DNA from: Mesorhizobium sp.
Lineage (GTDB): Bacteria; Pseudomonadota; Alphaproteobacteria; Rhizobiales; Rhizobiaceae
Direction: 5' to 3'
Length of the DNA stretch: 9,405 nt
Assembly: GCA_019509685.1 (NCBI GenBank)
Contig: JAEKLU010000131.1
Location: 1-9,405 of the forward strand
Shown: one piece after another, positions 1-7,724 of the stretch
How the letters are laid out: each line of letters starts with the position of its first letter
Position numbering within the stretch: the stretch's first letter is position 1
The notes under the pieces: model-generated
Databases searched by the model: none
What the model saw: only the letters and a program-made list of their open reading frames with translations
Told to the model about the DNA's origin: nothing
Translations under genes and position numbers: made by a program

Positions 1-823
<823 letters not shown>

Positions 824-1177
824 TTGTAAGACTTTGATTTGGCTTATTTGGTCACGCATGAATCGACGAGAACATTCACACCTAGGCAACTTAATGCCTT
901 GGTAGACTTATTCTCACGAAACGTGATCCGCCAAAGTCTCGTTCGAACACCTTACCCCTGGCGGGATAAGACGTTCAGCAGGACTCTGCCGCCCACGTTT
1001 CTCTTTCTTCAATATTCAATTGTCAAAGAACAGACATCGCAGACGCAACGTCTCGGCCCTCATCGCTTTCGGCTTCGGGCCTATCTGAGTGTCGCTCACG
1101 CGGCTCTCTTGAATTTCGCAGAGGGCTAACCTAGAAGCAAACTTCTTCGTCGCCAGCGGCGCGCCGCCCTCGTTGGT
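824..1177 (-). other. rRNA operon leader transcript region
   Basis: This stretch of about 350 bases between the rrn promoter and the 16S 5' end has no credible protein gene. It holds a boxA-like element (1017-1032) and several small inverted repeats that could fold in the precursor RNA. These are CCTAGGCA/TGCCTTGG at 881-888 and 895-902 (one mismatch), the perfect TCACG-AAA-CGTGA at 914-926, and CTTACCCC/GGGATAAG around 951-970 (one mismatch). Leaders of this kind recruit Nus antitermination factors and pair with the 16S-23S spacer to form processing stems. That spacer lies outside the window, so the pairing cannot be checked here. The ends are inferred from the promoter and the 16S start. 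Confidence 0.75.
1017..1032 (-). promoter_or_regulatory. boxA-like antitermination element of the rrn leader
   Basis: Read on the minus strand the sequence is TGTTCTTTGACAATTG, close to the E. coli rrn boxA region TGCTCTTTAACAATTT. It lies about 195 bases upstream of the 16S 5' end and inside the predicted leader, the usual place for boxA. In the RNA this element binds NusB/NusE and helps RNA polymerase read through the untranslated rRNA operon. The assignment rests on sequence resemblance and position. Confidence 0.75.
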
Positions 1178-1256
1178 GAGGCGTATATAGTCGGAGGCCG
1201 CTCGACCCGTCAACACCGATTTCGAACTTTTTTGAATTTTTTGCGACGATTTTTTC
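1178..1256 (-). promoter_or_regulatory. rrn promoter with possible UP element
   Basis: On the minus strand a -35 TTGACG (1208-1213) is followed by a 17-base spacer and a -10 CTATAT (1185-1190). Transcription should start near 1177-1179 and run toward the 16S gene. Downstream of the -10 the discriminator is GC-rich (ACGCCTC on the minus strand), as is typical of stringently controlled rRNA promoters. Upstream of the -35, positions 1220-1256 carry A-tracts on the minus strand in an otherwise GC-rich region, which fits an UP element for the alpha subunit. The hexamers and spacing are seen directly; UP function and stringent control are inferred. Confidence 0.8.
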
Positions 1257-1487
1257 GGCCGCTATTTTCGATAGCCGACTGCCCCGGCGGAAGCCCCTGG
1301 GTCATCCACAACGAGGCCCTATTGCCGCCGCATTGAGGTTCGAAACCGGCCCTTAACAAGGAAGGCGCGCGCGTACATGTGAGGCGCCCGACAACGGGAC
1401 GACAAAGCCCGCGTAACGCGGAACGCATGATCGGGGACATCGGGCCCGGCCTGCCGCTTCGTTGACTTCAATCGCCGTGACAGGCAA
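1257..1487. other. Spacer between divergent rrn promoter and M23 peptidase gene
   Basis: This roughly 230-base spacer lies between the divergent rrn promoter region and the M23 start codon. It contains only tiny perfect hairpins, such as GCTAT-TTTCG-ATAGC near 1261-1275 and CCGCG-TAA-CGCGG at 1409-1421. The promoter for the M23 gene must lie here, but I cannot pick a convincing -35/-10 pair. I see no small gene in it. Confidence 0.4.
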
Positions 1488-3515
1488 ATGTCATGGCCGC
1501 AACGAGAACGACAAGCCGTTCGCCTGGGGAAGAAGCAGCCTTTCTGGATGCCAGACTCGGAAGATGTCATAGCCGAACTCGGCAATGAGCCGCCGCTGAT
1601 CGCGGACGGCCGCAGCGGTCCGCCCGACCGCCGCGAGGTTTCGGCGCGTTGGCTGTCGGGCACGTTTCTCACTGGTGTGACCTCGAGCGTTTTGATGGGC
1701 GTGGCCCTGTTTGCCGCCCTTGACGGACGCCAGCAGCTGGCGACGCCGCCCGAAATCGCCGAGCTGATCAGCCTAGCCGGGGGCGGCGATGATTCCGGCG
1801 AGCAGGCCAAGACCACCAGGCTGGTCGCGCCGCGCCAGATCGCCCGGGCGAAAGACCGCCGTCGCATGGAAGTGTCGATGGTCACCAAGGTCGGCGACCG
1901 TGACGTTATCCACACCATGCCGTTCGTGCAGATCAAGATGGCGCTTGCCGCCGGCCACACCACCAGCCGCCCCTACCCGCCCTTCGACCCGATGCAGGTC
2001 TTCGGTGACGACAGCGACGACAAAGCCCAGCCGGCCGCAGCCACCGCGGTTGCCGGCCAGATCTACGGCGCCAAGGTCGAGAGCGAGATGAGCCTGAAGA
2101 CCGTCGATTTCCCGATCGAGACGGCGGCCTTCGACGAGAAGAGCGATCTTTCCGCCGCCGAGGTGGAGAAGGTGGTGCGCGACGCCGGCACAGGCTTGAG
2201 CGACGGCGCGATCCAGGTAGCGGCGTTGCATTATCTCGATCCGCAGCGTTTCGGCGATGCTTTCGCCGAATCGATGGCCGGCTCCTATGACGTGAAGATC
2301 ACTCAGGAGAACGTCTCTGTGGCGCCGCGCGCCGCGCTGGATGATCAGACGCCGGCCTTCGCCGAGGAAATCATCCCCTTCACCAAGGACACCGACATCG
2401 CCGAGGCCTATGCCGATTCGGGCTATACCGGCGATGACGCCACCGGCATGGCCGAGGCGATCGGCAAGCTCTTGAACGCCCCGGCGCTGAAGGCTGGAAC
2501 CGTGCTGCGCGTCGGCCTCGAAGTGCGCGGCGACGTCGCCAAGGTCGTGCGCACCAGCGTCTACGACAAGACCACCCATATCGTCACCATCGCGCTCGAC
2601 GACCGCGGCCAGTATGTGCCGGCGCAGGAGCCGGACCCCAATCCCGAATTGCTGACGGCCTTCGATGATTCGCAGCCTGTCGTGGTGCGCGGCAATCTGC
2701 CCAACGTCTATGACGGTATCTATCGCGCCGCCTATTCCTACGGCATGTCGAAGGAGATGACGCAGAAGCTGATCAAGCTGCTCGCGTCCGACGTCGACTA
2801 CCAGTCGCGGATTTCACCGTCCGACCGCCTCGAAGTGCTGTTCTCGCAGCCCGACGGCGACGACCAGACTTCCGACAATTCCGAGCTCCTCTATGTCTCG
2901 GCGACCTTCGGCGGCCAGACGCGCAACTTCTACCGCTTCCAGATGCAGGACGGCAGCACCGACTATTTTGATGAGGACGGTTCGAGCGCCAAGCAATTCC
3001 TGCTGCGCAATCCACTGCCCGCCGGCAAATTCCGCTCCGGCTTCGGCGCCCGCCGGCATCCGATTCTGGGCTATGTACGCATGCATACCGGCGTCGACTG
3101 GGCAGCCCCGATCGGCACGCCGATCATCGCCGCCGGCAACGGCATCATCGAGAAAGTCGGCTGGGCCGGCGGCTACGGCAAGCAGATCATCATCCGCCAC
3201 GCCAATGGCTACGAGACGTCGTACAATCACCAGAGCGCTTTCGCCAAGGGCATCGAGCCCGGCATGCGCGTGCGGCAAGGCCAGACGATCGGCTATCTCG
3301 GCCAGACCGGCCTCGCCACCGGGCCGCATCTTCACTACGAGCTGATCGTCAACGGCACCAAGGTCGACCCGATGCGCGTGCGCCTGCCGGTCGGCAAGGT
3401 GCTGAAGGGCGATGATCTCGTCGCCTTCAAGCGTGAACGCGAGCGCATCGACGATCTCTTAAAGCAGGAAGACGGCAACTCGCTGAAGGTTGCCAGCGCC
3501 AAGATCGAAGGCTGA
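1488..3515 (+). CDS. Membrane-anchored M23 (LytM/MepM-like) murein DD-endopeptidase
   Basis: This 675-residue protein should be a zinc metallopeptidase that cuts peptide cross-links in peptidoglycan, giving room for wall growth. Residues 1-54 are polar and probably cytoplasmic, and 55-78 form one transmembrane anchor. Residues 80-325 are a low-similarity periplasmic stretch I do not recognise. Residues 330-510 resemble the regulatory region before the catalytic domain of MepM/Csd3-like enzymes (GTVLRVGLE, then YGMSKEMTQKLIKLLASDVD). The M23 domain spans about 514-635. It has the ligand motif H533-x3-D537, H581 in SYNH, and H614-L-H616, so the active site is intact. A charged tail follows. ATG 1488 is the only start codon in frame after a stop at 1428; its Shine-Dalgarno is weak (CAGG, four bases upstream). 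The gene stands alone, divergent from rrn and convergent with the MFS gene. Membership of the M23 family is sure; the exact bond cut is inferred. Confidence 0.93.
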   Translation: MSWPQRERQAVRLGKKQPFWMPDSEDVIAELGNEPPLIADGRSGPPDRREVSARWLSGTFLTGVTSSVLMGVALFAALDGRQQLATPPEIAELISLAGGGDDSGEQAKTTRLVAPRQIARAKDRRRMEVSMVTKVGDRDVIHTMPFVQIKMALAAGHTTSRPYPPFDPMQVFGDDSDDKAQPAAATAVAGQIYGAKVESEMSLKTVDFPIETAAFDEKSDLSAAEVEKVVRDAGTGLSDGAIQVAALHYLDPQRFGDAFAESMAGSYDVKITQENVSVAPRAALDDQTPAFAEEIIPFTKDTDIAEAYADSGYTGDDATGMAEAIGKLLNAPALKAGTVLRVGLEVRGDVAKVVRTSVYDKTTHIVTIALDDRGQYVPAQEPDPNPELLTAFDDSQPVVVRGNLPNVYDGIYRAAYSYGMSKEMTQKLIKLLASDVDYQSRISPSDRLEVLFSQPDGDDQTSDNSELLYVSATFGGQTRNFYRFQMQDGSTDYFDEDGSSAKQFLLRNPLPAGKFRSGFGARRHPILGYVRMHTGVDWAAPIGTPIIAAGNGIIEKVGWAGGYGKQIIIRHANGYETSYNHQSAFAKGIEPGMRVRQGQTIGYLGQTGLATGPHLHYELIVNGTKVDPMRVRLPVGKVLKGDDLVAFKRERERIDDLLKQEDGNSLKVASAKIEG

Positions 3516-3520
3516 CCGAA

Positions 3521-3665
3521 GCAATTCCGGGAAAAGTGCTAGAGCAATTCCAGGAAAAGTGTGAGCGGTTTTCCGTCCGGAATTGCCTAAAAACAAAGAG
3601 TTAGAGCGGTTCGCCGTTTCCGTGAAACGGTGAAACGGTCTAAGCGGTTTTCGTTCGAAATTGCG
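3521..3665. repeat. Nested palindromic intergenic repeat of rhizobial type
   Basis: The gap between two convergent genes is almost all repeat. An intact palindrome sits at 3544-3586: outer stem GCAATTCC/GGAATTGC and inner stem GGAAAA (3553-3558)/TTTTCC (3569-3574). A spacer CTAAAAACAAAGAG follows, then a second palindrome at 3601-3643 (TTCGCCGTTTC-CGT-GAAACGGTGAA with arms TTAGA/TCTAA). Flanking these are a separate left half (GCAATTCCGGGAAAAGTG, 3521-3538) and a diverged right half (GCGGTTTTCGTTCGAAATTGC, 3644-3664, then C). Together the two halves would rebuild another copy of the first palindrome. Repeats of this sequence are, as I recall, very common between genes in Mesorhizobium and relatives. 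The hairpins may also end transcription from both sides. Confidence 0.85.
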
Positions 3666-3684
3666 CAAAAAGGCGATTTTCGAA

Positions 3685-5238
3685 TCACTCGCGCGAATTG
3701 TCTGACGGCGCCGGCCAGGGCGATGCCTGTCCGGGAACCGTGAACCATGCCGTTATCGACGACAGCAGGCAAAGCACAGTGGTGATCATCGCGACCGCGG
3801 CGAAGGCCGAATCGCTTGCCGCGACCCTGACGGCGTCGACATTGGCGGCAAGACTGGACGCCGGTGGCTCGCCGAAACCGGGCACTCCGGCTGCACCGTT
3901 CGTCATCCGCGCATAGACGATTGCCGCCAGCGATCCCATTGCCGCGACCGCAATCAGGCCGCCGATGCGCGAGACGGCATTGTTGATACCCGAGGCAGCA
4001 CCTGTGTCCTTATCCTCGACGGATGTCATGATCGCGGTCGACAGCGGCGACACGACCAGCGCCATGCCCAGCCCCATGACCGCCATTAGCGGAAACGCCC
4101 CGGTCCAGAAATTGTGGATACCGGTGTGGGTAAGAAACGCCAGGCCGGCAAAGGCGATGGCGACAACCAGGCTGCCGCTGGCGATAGGAAAACGCGGACC
4201 GATCCGGTCGGACCACTGGCCGATCGGGCCGGACAGAAGCGCGATCGACGCCGAGAGCGGCAGGAAGATGAAACCGACCTCGGCCTCGCTCAGTCCCCAG
4301 CCGGCGATCATCAACATCGGCAGGTAGAACAGATTGGCCGACAGCGCAAAATAGAGGAAGAAGGTCGCCAGATTGGCGCCTGCAAAGGCGCGGATGCGAA
4401 ACAGGCTGAGATCGATCATCGGCTCGCTGCGCCGGCGCTCATAAAGGATGAAGACCACGAGCAGGACCGCGCCGATAAGAATAGCCGGGCCAGCCATTCC
4501 GCCCCCGCCTTCGGCATTCATCGCAGTGAGGCCATAAGCCAGCGATCCGAAGGCAAGCGTTGCCAGGCCCGCGCCGCCGAGATCGAGGCTGCGCTTTTCG
4601 GTTGGCCGGTCGGCCGGGATCTTGGCCAAGAGCAGATAGATCGAGATCAGCCCGAGAGGCAGGTTGATGGCAAAGATGGCGCGCCAGATGCCGTTGCCGA
4701 AGGTGGTGAGGAAAAAGCCGCCGAGCACCGGGCCGAGCGCCGTCGTCAGCGCCGAAGCGGCCGCCCAGATGCCGATCGCCCGGCCGCGTTCCTTTTTCGG
4801 ATAGGCTTTGGCGATGATGGCGAGGCTGCCCGGCACCATGATGGCGGCGCCAATGCCCTGGAGTGCGCGGAAGGCGATCAGCATCGCCGGATTGGGCGCG
4901 ACCGCGCAGGCCAGAGAAGCGACGATGAACAGCGCGATGCCGGCCACGAAGGCGCGCCGCAGACCGAAACGGTCGCCGGCGGCACCCCCGGCCAGAATCA
5001 AAGCCGAGAGCGTCAGCGCATAGGCATTGGAAATCCACTGTGCCTCGGCAAGGCTGGCGCCGAGATTGACGCGCAGCGCCGGCATGGCGATCGCCAGGAT
5101 CGATCCGTCGATGAAACCCAGCGCTGAAGCAAGAATCGCGGCGACCAGCACGAATTTGCGCTGCGTCTGTGGGCAGAACGTGCCGTTCGCATGCTCGAGC
5201 GAATGCGAATCGGCAATGGTTTCATGCGTGGATGCCAT
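3685..5238 (-). CDS. MFS drug:H+ antiporter, DHA2 (EmrB/QacA-like) family, 14 TM
   Basis: This 517-residue inner-membrane protein should export small toxic compounds in exchange for protons. About 14 hydrophobic segments run from residue 29 to 500, and the length is usual for DHA2 proteins. Family motifs are visible: GFIDGSILAIAMPAL in TM1 (41-55), motif A GDRFGLRR in the loop after TM2 (88-95), and the antiporter motif C ALGPVLGGFF (167-176). A longer polar loop lies near 444-475. The N-terminal 28 residues are polar with several histidines and carry no signal peptide. ATG 5238 has a nearby AGGG (5242-5245) and a stronger GGAGGG (5252-5257) that is rather far, at 13 bases. There is no membrane-fusion partner or TetR/MarR regulator gene next door, so it is probably a single-gene unit. 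The substrate cannot be told from the sequence. Confidence 0.92.
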   Translation of the reverse strand: MASTHETIADSHSLEHANGTFCPQTQRKFVLVAAILASALGFIDGSILAIAMPALRVNLGASLAEAQWISNAYALTLSALILAGGAAGDRFGLRRAFVAGIALFIVASLACAVAPNPAMLIAFRALQGIGAAIMVPGSLAIIAKAYPKKERGRAIGIWAAASALTTALGPVLGGFFLTTFGNGIWRAIFAINLPLGLISIYLLLAKIPADRPTEKRSLDLGGAGLATLAFGSLAYGLTAMNAEGGGGMAGPAILIGAVLLVVFILYERRRSEPMIDLSLFRIRAFAGANLATFFLYFALSANLFYLPMLMIAGWGLSEAEVGFIFLPLSASIALLSGPIGQWSDRIGPRFPIASGSLVVAIAFAGLAFLTHTGIHNFWTGAFPLMAVMGLGMALVVSPLSTAIMTSVEDKDTGAASGINNAVSRIGGLIAVAAMGSLAAIVYARMTNGAAGVPGFGEPPASSLAANVDAVRVAASDSAFAAVAMITTVLCLLSSITAWFTVPGQASPWPAPSDNSRE

Positions 5239-5329
5239 AAACCCTGCTTAGCCCTCCAACAGGTGCACAACAACAGCCACAGGATCGTTCTTCTTGAAAC
5301 CACGGGACACTGGCCGCATGGCGAGGTGG

Positions 5330-5359
5330 CGCCAATCCCGATGCAAACCGTGATTGGCG
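5330..5359. promoter_or_regulatory. Inverted repeat between divergent genes, possible operator
   Basis: CGCCAATCCCG (5330-5340) and CGTGATTGGCG (5349-5359) form an inverted repeat with 11-base arms, one mismatch and an 8-base centre. It lies in the 170-base region between the divergent MFS and TMEM175 genes, 49 bases upstream of the TMEM175 start and about 90 bases from the MFS start. The size and spacing suit a binding site for a dimeric regulator, or a small hairpin in a transcript. No regulator gene is visible nearby, and I found no clear sigma-70 promoter next to it. Confidence 0.35.
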
Positions 5360-5397
5360 TGCTAGGATTTGACCAGAGCTTTGACTGTATGCGCAAA

Positions 5398-5403
5398 GAG
5401 GGG
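5398..5403 (+). promoter_or_regulatory. Ribosome binding site of the TMEM175-family gene
   Basis: GAGGGG lies five bases before ATG 5409, a strong Shine-Dalgarno that supports this start for the downstream membrane protein. Confidence 0.75.
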
Positions 5404-5408
5404 AAGCA

Positions 5409-6041
5409 ATGAAGCGGCCGCTCGAACCGTCGGCGGAAGGACGCGGACGCATCGTCGGAATAACCGATGGCGTCTTCGCCATCGCGCTCACCTTGATCGT
5501 GTTGGAGATCAGAGTGCCCTTGCATGAGGCGGTGCATTCGGAGAGCGAGCTGCTCGCGGCGATCCTGGCGCTGGCGCCGCGTTTCCTGACCTATGCGCTG
5601 AGCTTCCTGACGCTGACCATCTTCTGGTTCGGCCAGCAGGCACAACACGGGCTGATCGCGAAGTCGGACCGGCGCCTCGCCACGCTCAACCTATGCTTTC
5701 TCGCCTTCATCGCGCTGTTGCCGTTCTCCACCGACCTTCTTGCCGATTTTCTCGAGTTCAGGGTCGCGGTGCTGGTCTACTGGCTGAACCTTTTGATGCT
5801 GGGCGCCTCGCTTTTCGCCAGTTGGTGGTATGCCGACAGGAATGGCATGATCGCCGAGGAGGTCGATGCGCAAACGCGGCACACCGTCTATCAACGCATT
5901 ATCAGGGCGCAGATCTTGTGGGCGATCGGCGCGGCCCTTTGCCTGGTCGCGCCCTTGCTCAGCATCGGCTTCATCCTGGTGGCGCAGCTCATCTATGCCG
6001 CCGCGCCGCGCAGCTCACTGCTGCGCAACATCATCGGCTGA
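5409..6041 (+). CDS. TMEM175 / DUF1211 family integral membrane protein
   Basis: This 210-residue protein belongs to the TMEM175 (DUF1211) family. Characterised bacterial and lysosomal members conduct potassium, so a K+ channel role in the inner membrane is possible but unproven here. The diagnostic TM1 signature is present as RIVGITDGVFAIALTLIVLE (residues 14-33), with ITD in place of the more usual FSD; the aspartate D20 is kept. Further hydrophobic segments lie near 52-74, 90-111, 118-140, 166-184 and 183-200, giving about six as expected for a single-repeat bacterial member. The start has a good Shine-Dalgarno. Its 3' end overlaps the convergent L,D-transpeptidase gene by 27 bases, and its 5' side is divergent from the MFS exporter. 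It appears to be transcribed alone. Confidence 0.85.
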   Translation: MKRPLEPSAEGRGRIVGITDGVFAIALTLIVLEIRVPLHEAVHSESELLAAILALAPRFLTYALSFLTLTIFWFGQQAQHGLIAKSDRRLATLNLCFLAFIALLPFSTDLLADFLEFRVAVLVYWLNLLMLGASLFASWWYADRNGMIAEEVDAQTRHTVYQRIIRAQILWAIGAALCLVAPLLSIGFILVAQLIYAAAPRSSLLRNIIG

Positions 6042-7529
6042 AGGCCCGCCGACAAACTCCACGGTAACGCCCGGCGACACCAGCTTGGCGAGCTCGCGCG
6101 CGTCCCAGTTGGTCAGGCGCACGCAGCCGTGGCTTTCGGTCTTGCCGATCTTGGACGGTTCGGGCGTGCCGTGTATGCCATAGGTGGGCTTGTCGAGCGC
6201 GATCCAGACCGAGCCGACCGGTCCGTTCGGGCCCGGCGGAACGGTGAGGATCTTGTCGTTCTCACCCTGCTTGAAGTTGATGTTCGGGTTGTAGGTGTAG
6301 TTCGGGTCGAGCGCGATGCGCGACACGGCGTGGATGCCGGTCGGCGATGGCGTATCCGCCGAGCCGATCGTGGCGGGATAGGCCGCGACCAGCTTGCCGC
6401 CGGCATCATAGGCATAGAGTTCCTTCTTGGTCTTGTCGGCGACGATGCGCGCGACCGGTGTCGACACCAGTCTGCCGAAATTGGCGACCTTGATGATCGT
6501 GCCGGGGCGATTGAAATCGACGCCCTTGTTGGTCGCCTTCAGATAGTTCTCGTCCATGTGGAAGCGCTCGCCGAGCGCTTCGGTGACGGAGGTGAAGCAC
6601 ATGCAGTTGAGCTTGGCCTTCTGACTGTAGTCCTCCGGGATCGAGGCGACGTAAGGGCCAGCCACGTCCTCGGACGTGATCGTATAATTGGCAAAGGCAT
6701 CGCCGCCGGATTGGGCGAGAGCCGCCTGGATGCCGACCGCGTCGGTCGATTTCAGGCTGGCGCCGTTGATCTGGTTGTAGGCGGCCAGAGCCTTGTCGAC
6801 ATTCGAGCCGAAGCGCCCGTCGATGACGCCTGGCGAAGCGCCACCGCGATCGAGCAGCACCTGCAGCGCCGCCACATCCTGGCGCGCGCCGAGCGACAGC
6901 GACGGATCGACGGTGGCCTTGCCGCCGGTGTCTGGCGGCGGCGAAGCCTGACTTTCAGGATCGGTCTGAAGTACCTCGCCCTGACCCGGCTGCGCCGGAT
7001 CGATCGACGCCTCGTTCAGCGGCTGGCGCTTGATGGTGTTCGACTTCGGTGCCTCGGGATAAGTGGTGGCAGAGCCGTCATCATTATTGGGCGCCGGCGG
7101 ATAGGCATCGACCGAGTTGTCGCCGTTGGGATCATATTCATCGGCGGGCGGAGGAATGACCCGGCCATTCTCTTCCAACTGACGGCGGCGGAAGCGGGCC
7201 ATATCCTCCGGATTGTCGAGATAATAGCGGTCATCGTCTTCGGCCGGCACGCGGTCGAATTCCTGCTGGCGCTGGCGGCGCAGGGCGCGACGGTCGAATC
7301 GGCTGCCCGGCGGCTGGATAGCGATCACTTTGCCGGTGTCGGCATCGACAAGCACCCGGTTGCCCCTGGCGTCGTAATAAATGTCGATATTGCCGTCCTG
7401 CGCGAGCATCAGCGCGCTGTGTCGTGCGGGTCGGACGCCTTGTGCGCCGTCCACGCTAAGCGCGGCGAACGCGCTGGAAGACACCAGCCCGGCGGCTAAA
7501 GCCGAAAGGGAAAAGATGGTGCGCAGCAT
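6015..7529 (-). CDS. Secreted L,D-transpeptidase (YkuD family) with peptidoglycan-binding region
   Basis: This 504-residue periplasmic enzyme should form 3-3 cross-links in peptidoglycan or attach proteins to it. Residues 1-22 are a signal peptide (MLRTIFSLSALAAGLVSSSA, then FA, likely cut before A23). A short domain at 45-73 (IDIYYDARGNRVLVDADTGK) precedes an Arg/Gln-rich stretch (78-93). A Pro/Asp/Asn-rich linker covers about 95-208. A PG_binding_1-like domain lies at 212-272 (VIDGRFGSNVDKALAAYNQ), then a LysM-like stretch at 312-350. The YkuD catalytic domain is about 357-494, with H453 and S466-H467-G468-C469-V470-R471; C469 is the nucleophile. The frame stays open to an ATG at 7625, but the start at 7529 is chosen because it begins a clean signal peptide and has GGAGAG (7540-7545) ten bases upstream. 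An unusual Cys-Met-Cys lies at 309-311. Confidence 0.92.
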   Translation of the reverse strand: MLRTIFSLSALAAGLVSSSAFAALSVDGAQGVRPARHSALMLAQDGNIDIYYDARGNRVLVDADTGKVIAIQPPGSRFDRRALRRQRQQEFDRVPAEDDDRYYLDNPEDMARFRRRQLEENGRVIPPPADEYDPNGDNSVDAYPPAPNNDDGSATTYPEAPKSNTIKRQPLNEASIDPAQPGQGEVLQTDPESQASPPPDTGGKATVDPSLSLGARQDVAALQVLLDRGGASPGVIDGRFGSNVDKALAAYNQINGASLKSTDAVGIQAALAQSGGDAFANYTITSEDVAGPYVASIPEDYSQKAKLNCMCFTSVTEALGERFHMDENYLKATNKGVDFNRPGTIIKVANFGRLVSTPVARIVADKTKKELYAYDAGGKLVAAYPATIGSADTPSPTGIHAVSRIALDPNYTYNPNINFKQGENDKILTVPPGPNGPVGSVWIALDKPTYGIHGTPEPSKIGKTESHGCVRLTNWDARELAKLVSPGVTVEFVGGPSADDVAQQ

Positions 7530-7665
7530 GAAGATCAGGCTCTCCGGTCGACAGGGCTCCTGGTGGGCGAACCCTTCGCCAGCAAACCAGTTACCGAGAC
7601 TAAGGTTCCAATATGAACCGGGCATGAAGATGGCGGCTTTCCGGCGCCTGCAGGAATATTAGCGA
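7530..7665. other. Upstream region of the L,D-transpeptidase gene
   Basis: This gap lies between the L,D-transpeptidase start and the palindromic repeat. It holds the ribosome binding site GGAGAG at 7540-7545 (minus strand) and should hold the gene's promoter. No -35/-10 pair stands out. Its in-frame open extension to 7625 codes for MPGSYWNLSL and onward, which does not look like a signal peptide. Confidence 0.4.
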
Positions 7666-7714
7666 GAGCATGATCCCGAAAAGTGGGAACCGGTTTTCGG
7701 AAACGATCATGCTC
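7666..7714. repeat. Palindromic intergenic repeat (GAGCATGATC type)
   Basis: A perfect 10-base outer stem GAGCATGATC/GATCATGCTC (7666-7675 and 7705-7714) encloses an inner stem CCGAAAA/TTTTCGG (7676-7682 and 7694-7700). The loop is GTGGGAACCGG, and there is an unpaired AAAC on the right side only. This is, from memory, one of the most frequent intergenic palindromes in Mesorhizobium and related rhizobia. It lies ten bases past the stop codon of the MmcQ/YjbR gene, so as a hairpin it could help end that transcript, though no T-tract follows on the minus strand. Its plan matches the repeat at 3544-3586. Confidence 0.85.
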
Positions 7715-7724
7715 CAACAGAGAA

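Noticed and set aside
1016..1216. Minus-strand 66-codon frame starting between the rrn promoter and leader
   Set aside because: Its start codon lies inside the -35 hexamer, upstream of the transcription start, and the region is the rRNA leader with boxA.
1462..1490. TTGACT at 1462-1467 as the -35 of the M23 promoter
   Set aside because: With normal spacing the -10 would fall on the start codon, leaving no room for a leader, and the -10 match is poor.
1319..1963. Minus-strand open frame of 214 codons overlapping the start of the M23 gene
   Set aside because: It is antisense to the N-terminal part of a well-supported gene and has shadow-like composition rich in Arg and Ser. No ribosome binding site or family was seen.
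1773..2579. Minus-strand open frame of 268 codons within the M23 gene
   Set aside because: It is a His/Gly/Arg-rich antisense shadow of the M23 coding sequence with no domain.
4114..5127. Plus-strand open frame of 337 codons
   Set aside because: It is antisense to the MFS gene, and its product is rich in Arg, Asp, Gln and Gly without any domain. It is a typical shadow in GC-rich DNA.
6129..7499. Plus-strand open frame of 456 codons
   Set aside because: It is antisense to the L,D-transpeptidase gene, whose signal peptide and catalytic motif are clear. The antisense product is low-complexity Arg/Val/Ile/Gly with no recognisable family.
7530..7625. L,D-transpeptidase start at 7625 (32 more residues)
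   Set aside because: The extension puts the signal peptide in the middle of the N-terminus. The start at 7529 begins the signal peptide and has a ribosome binding site.
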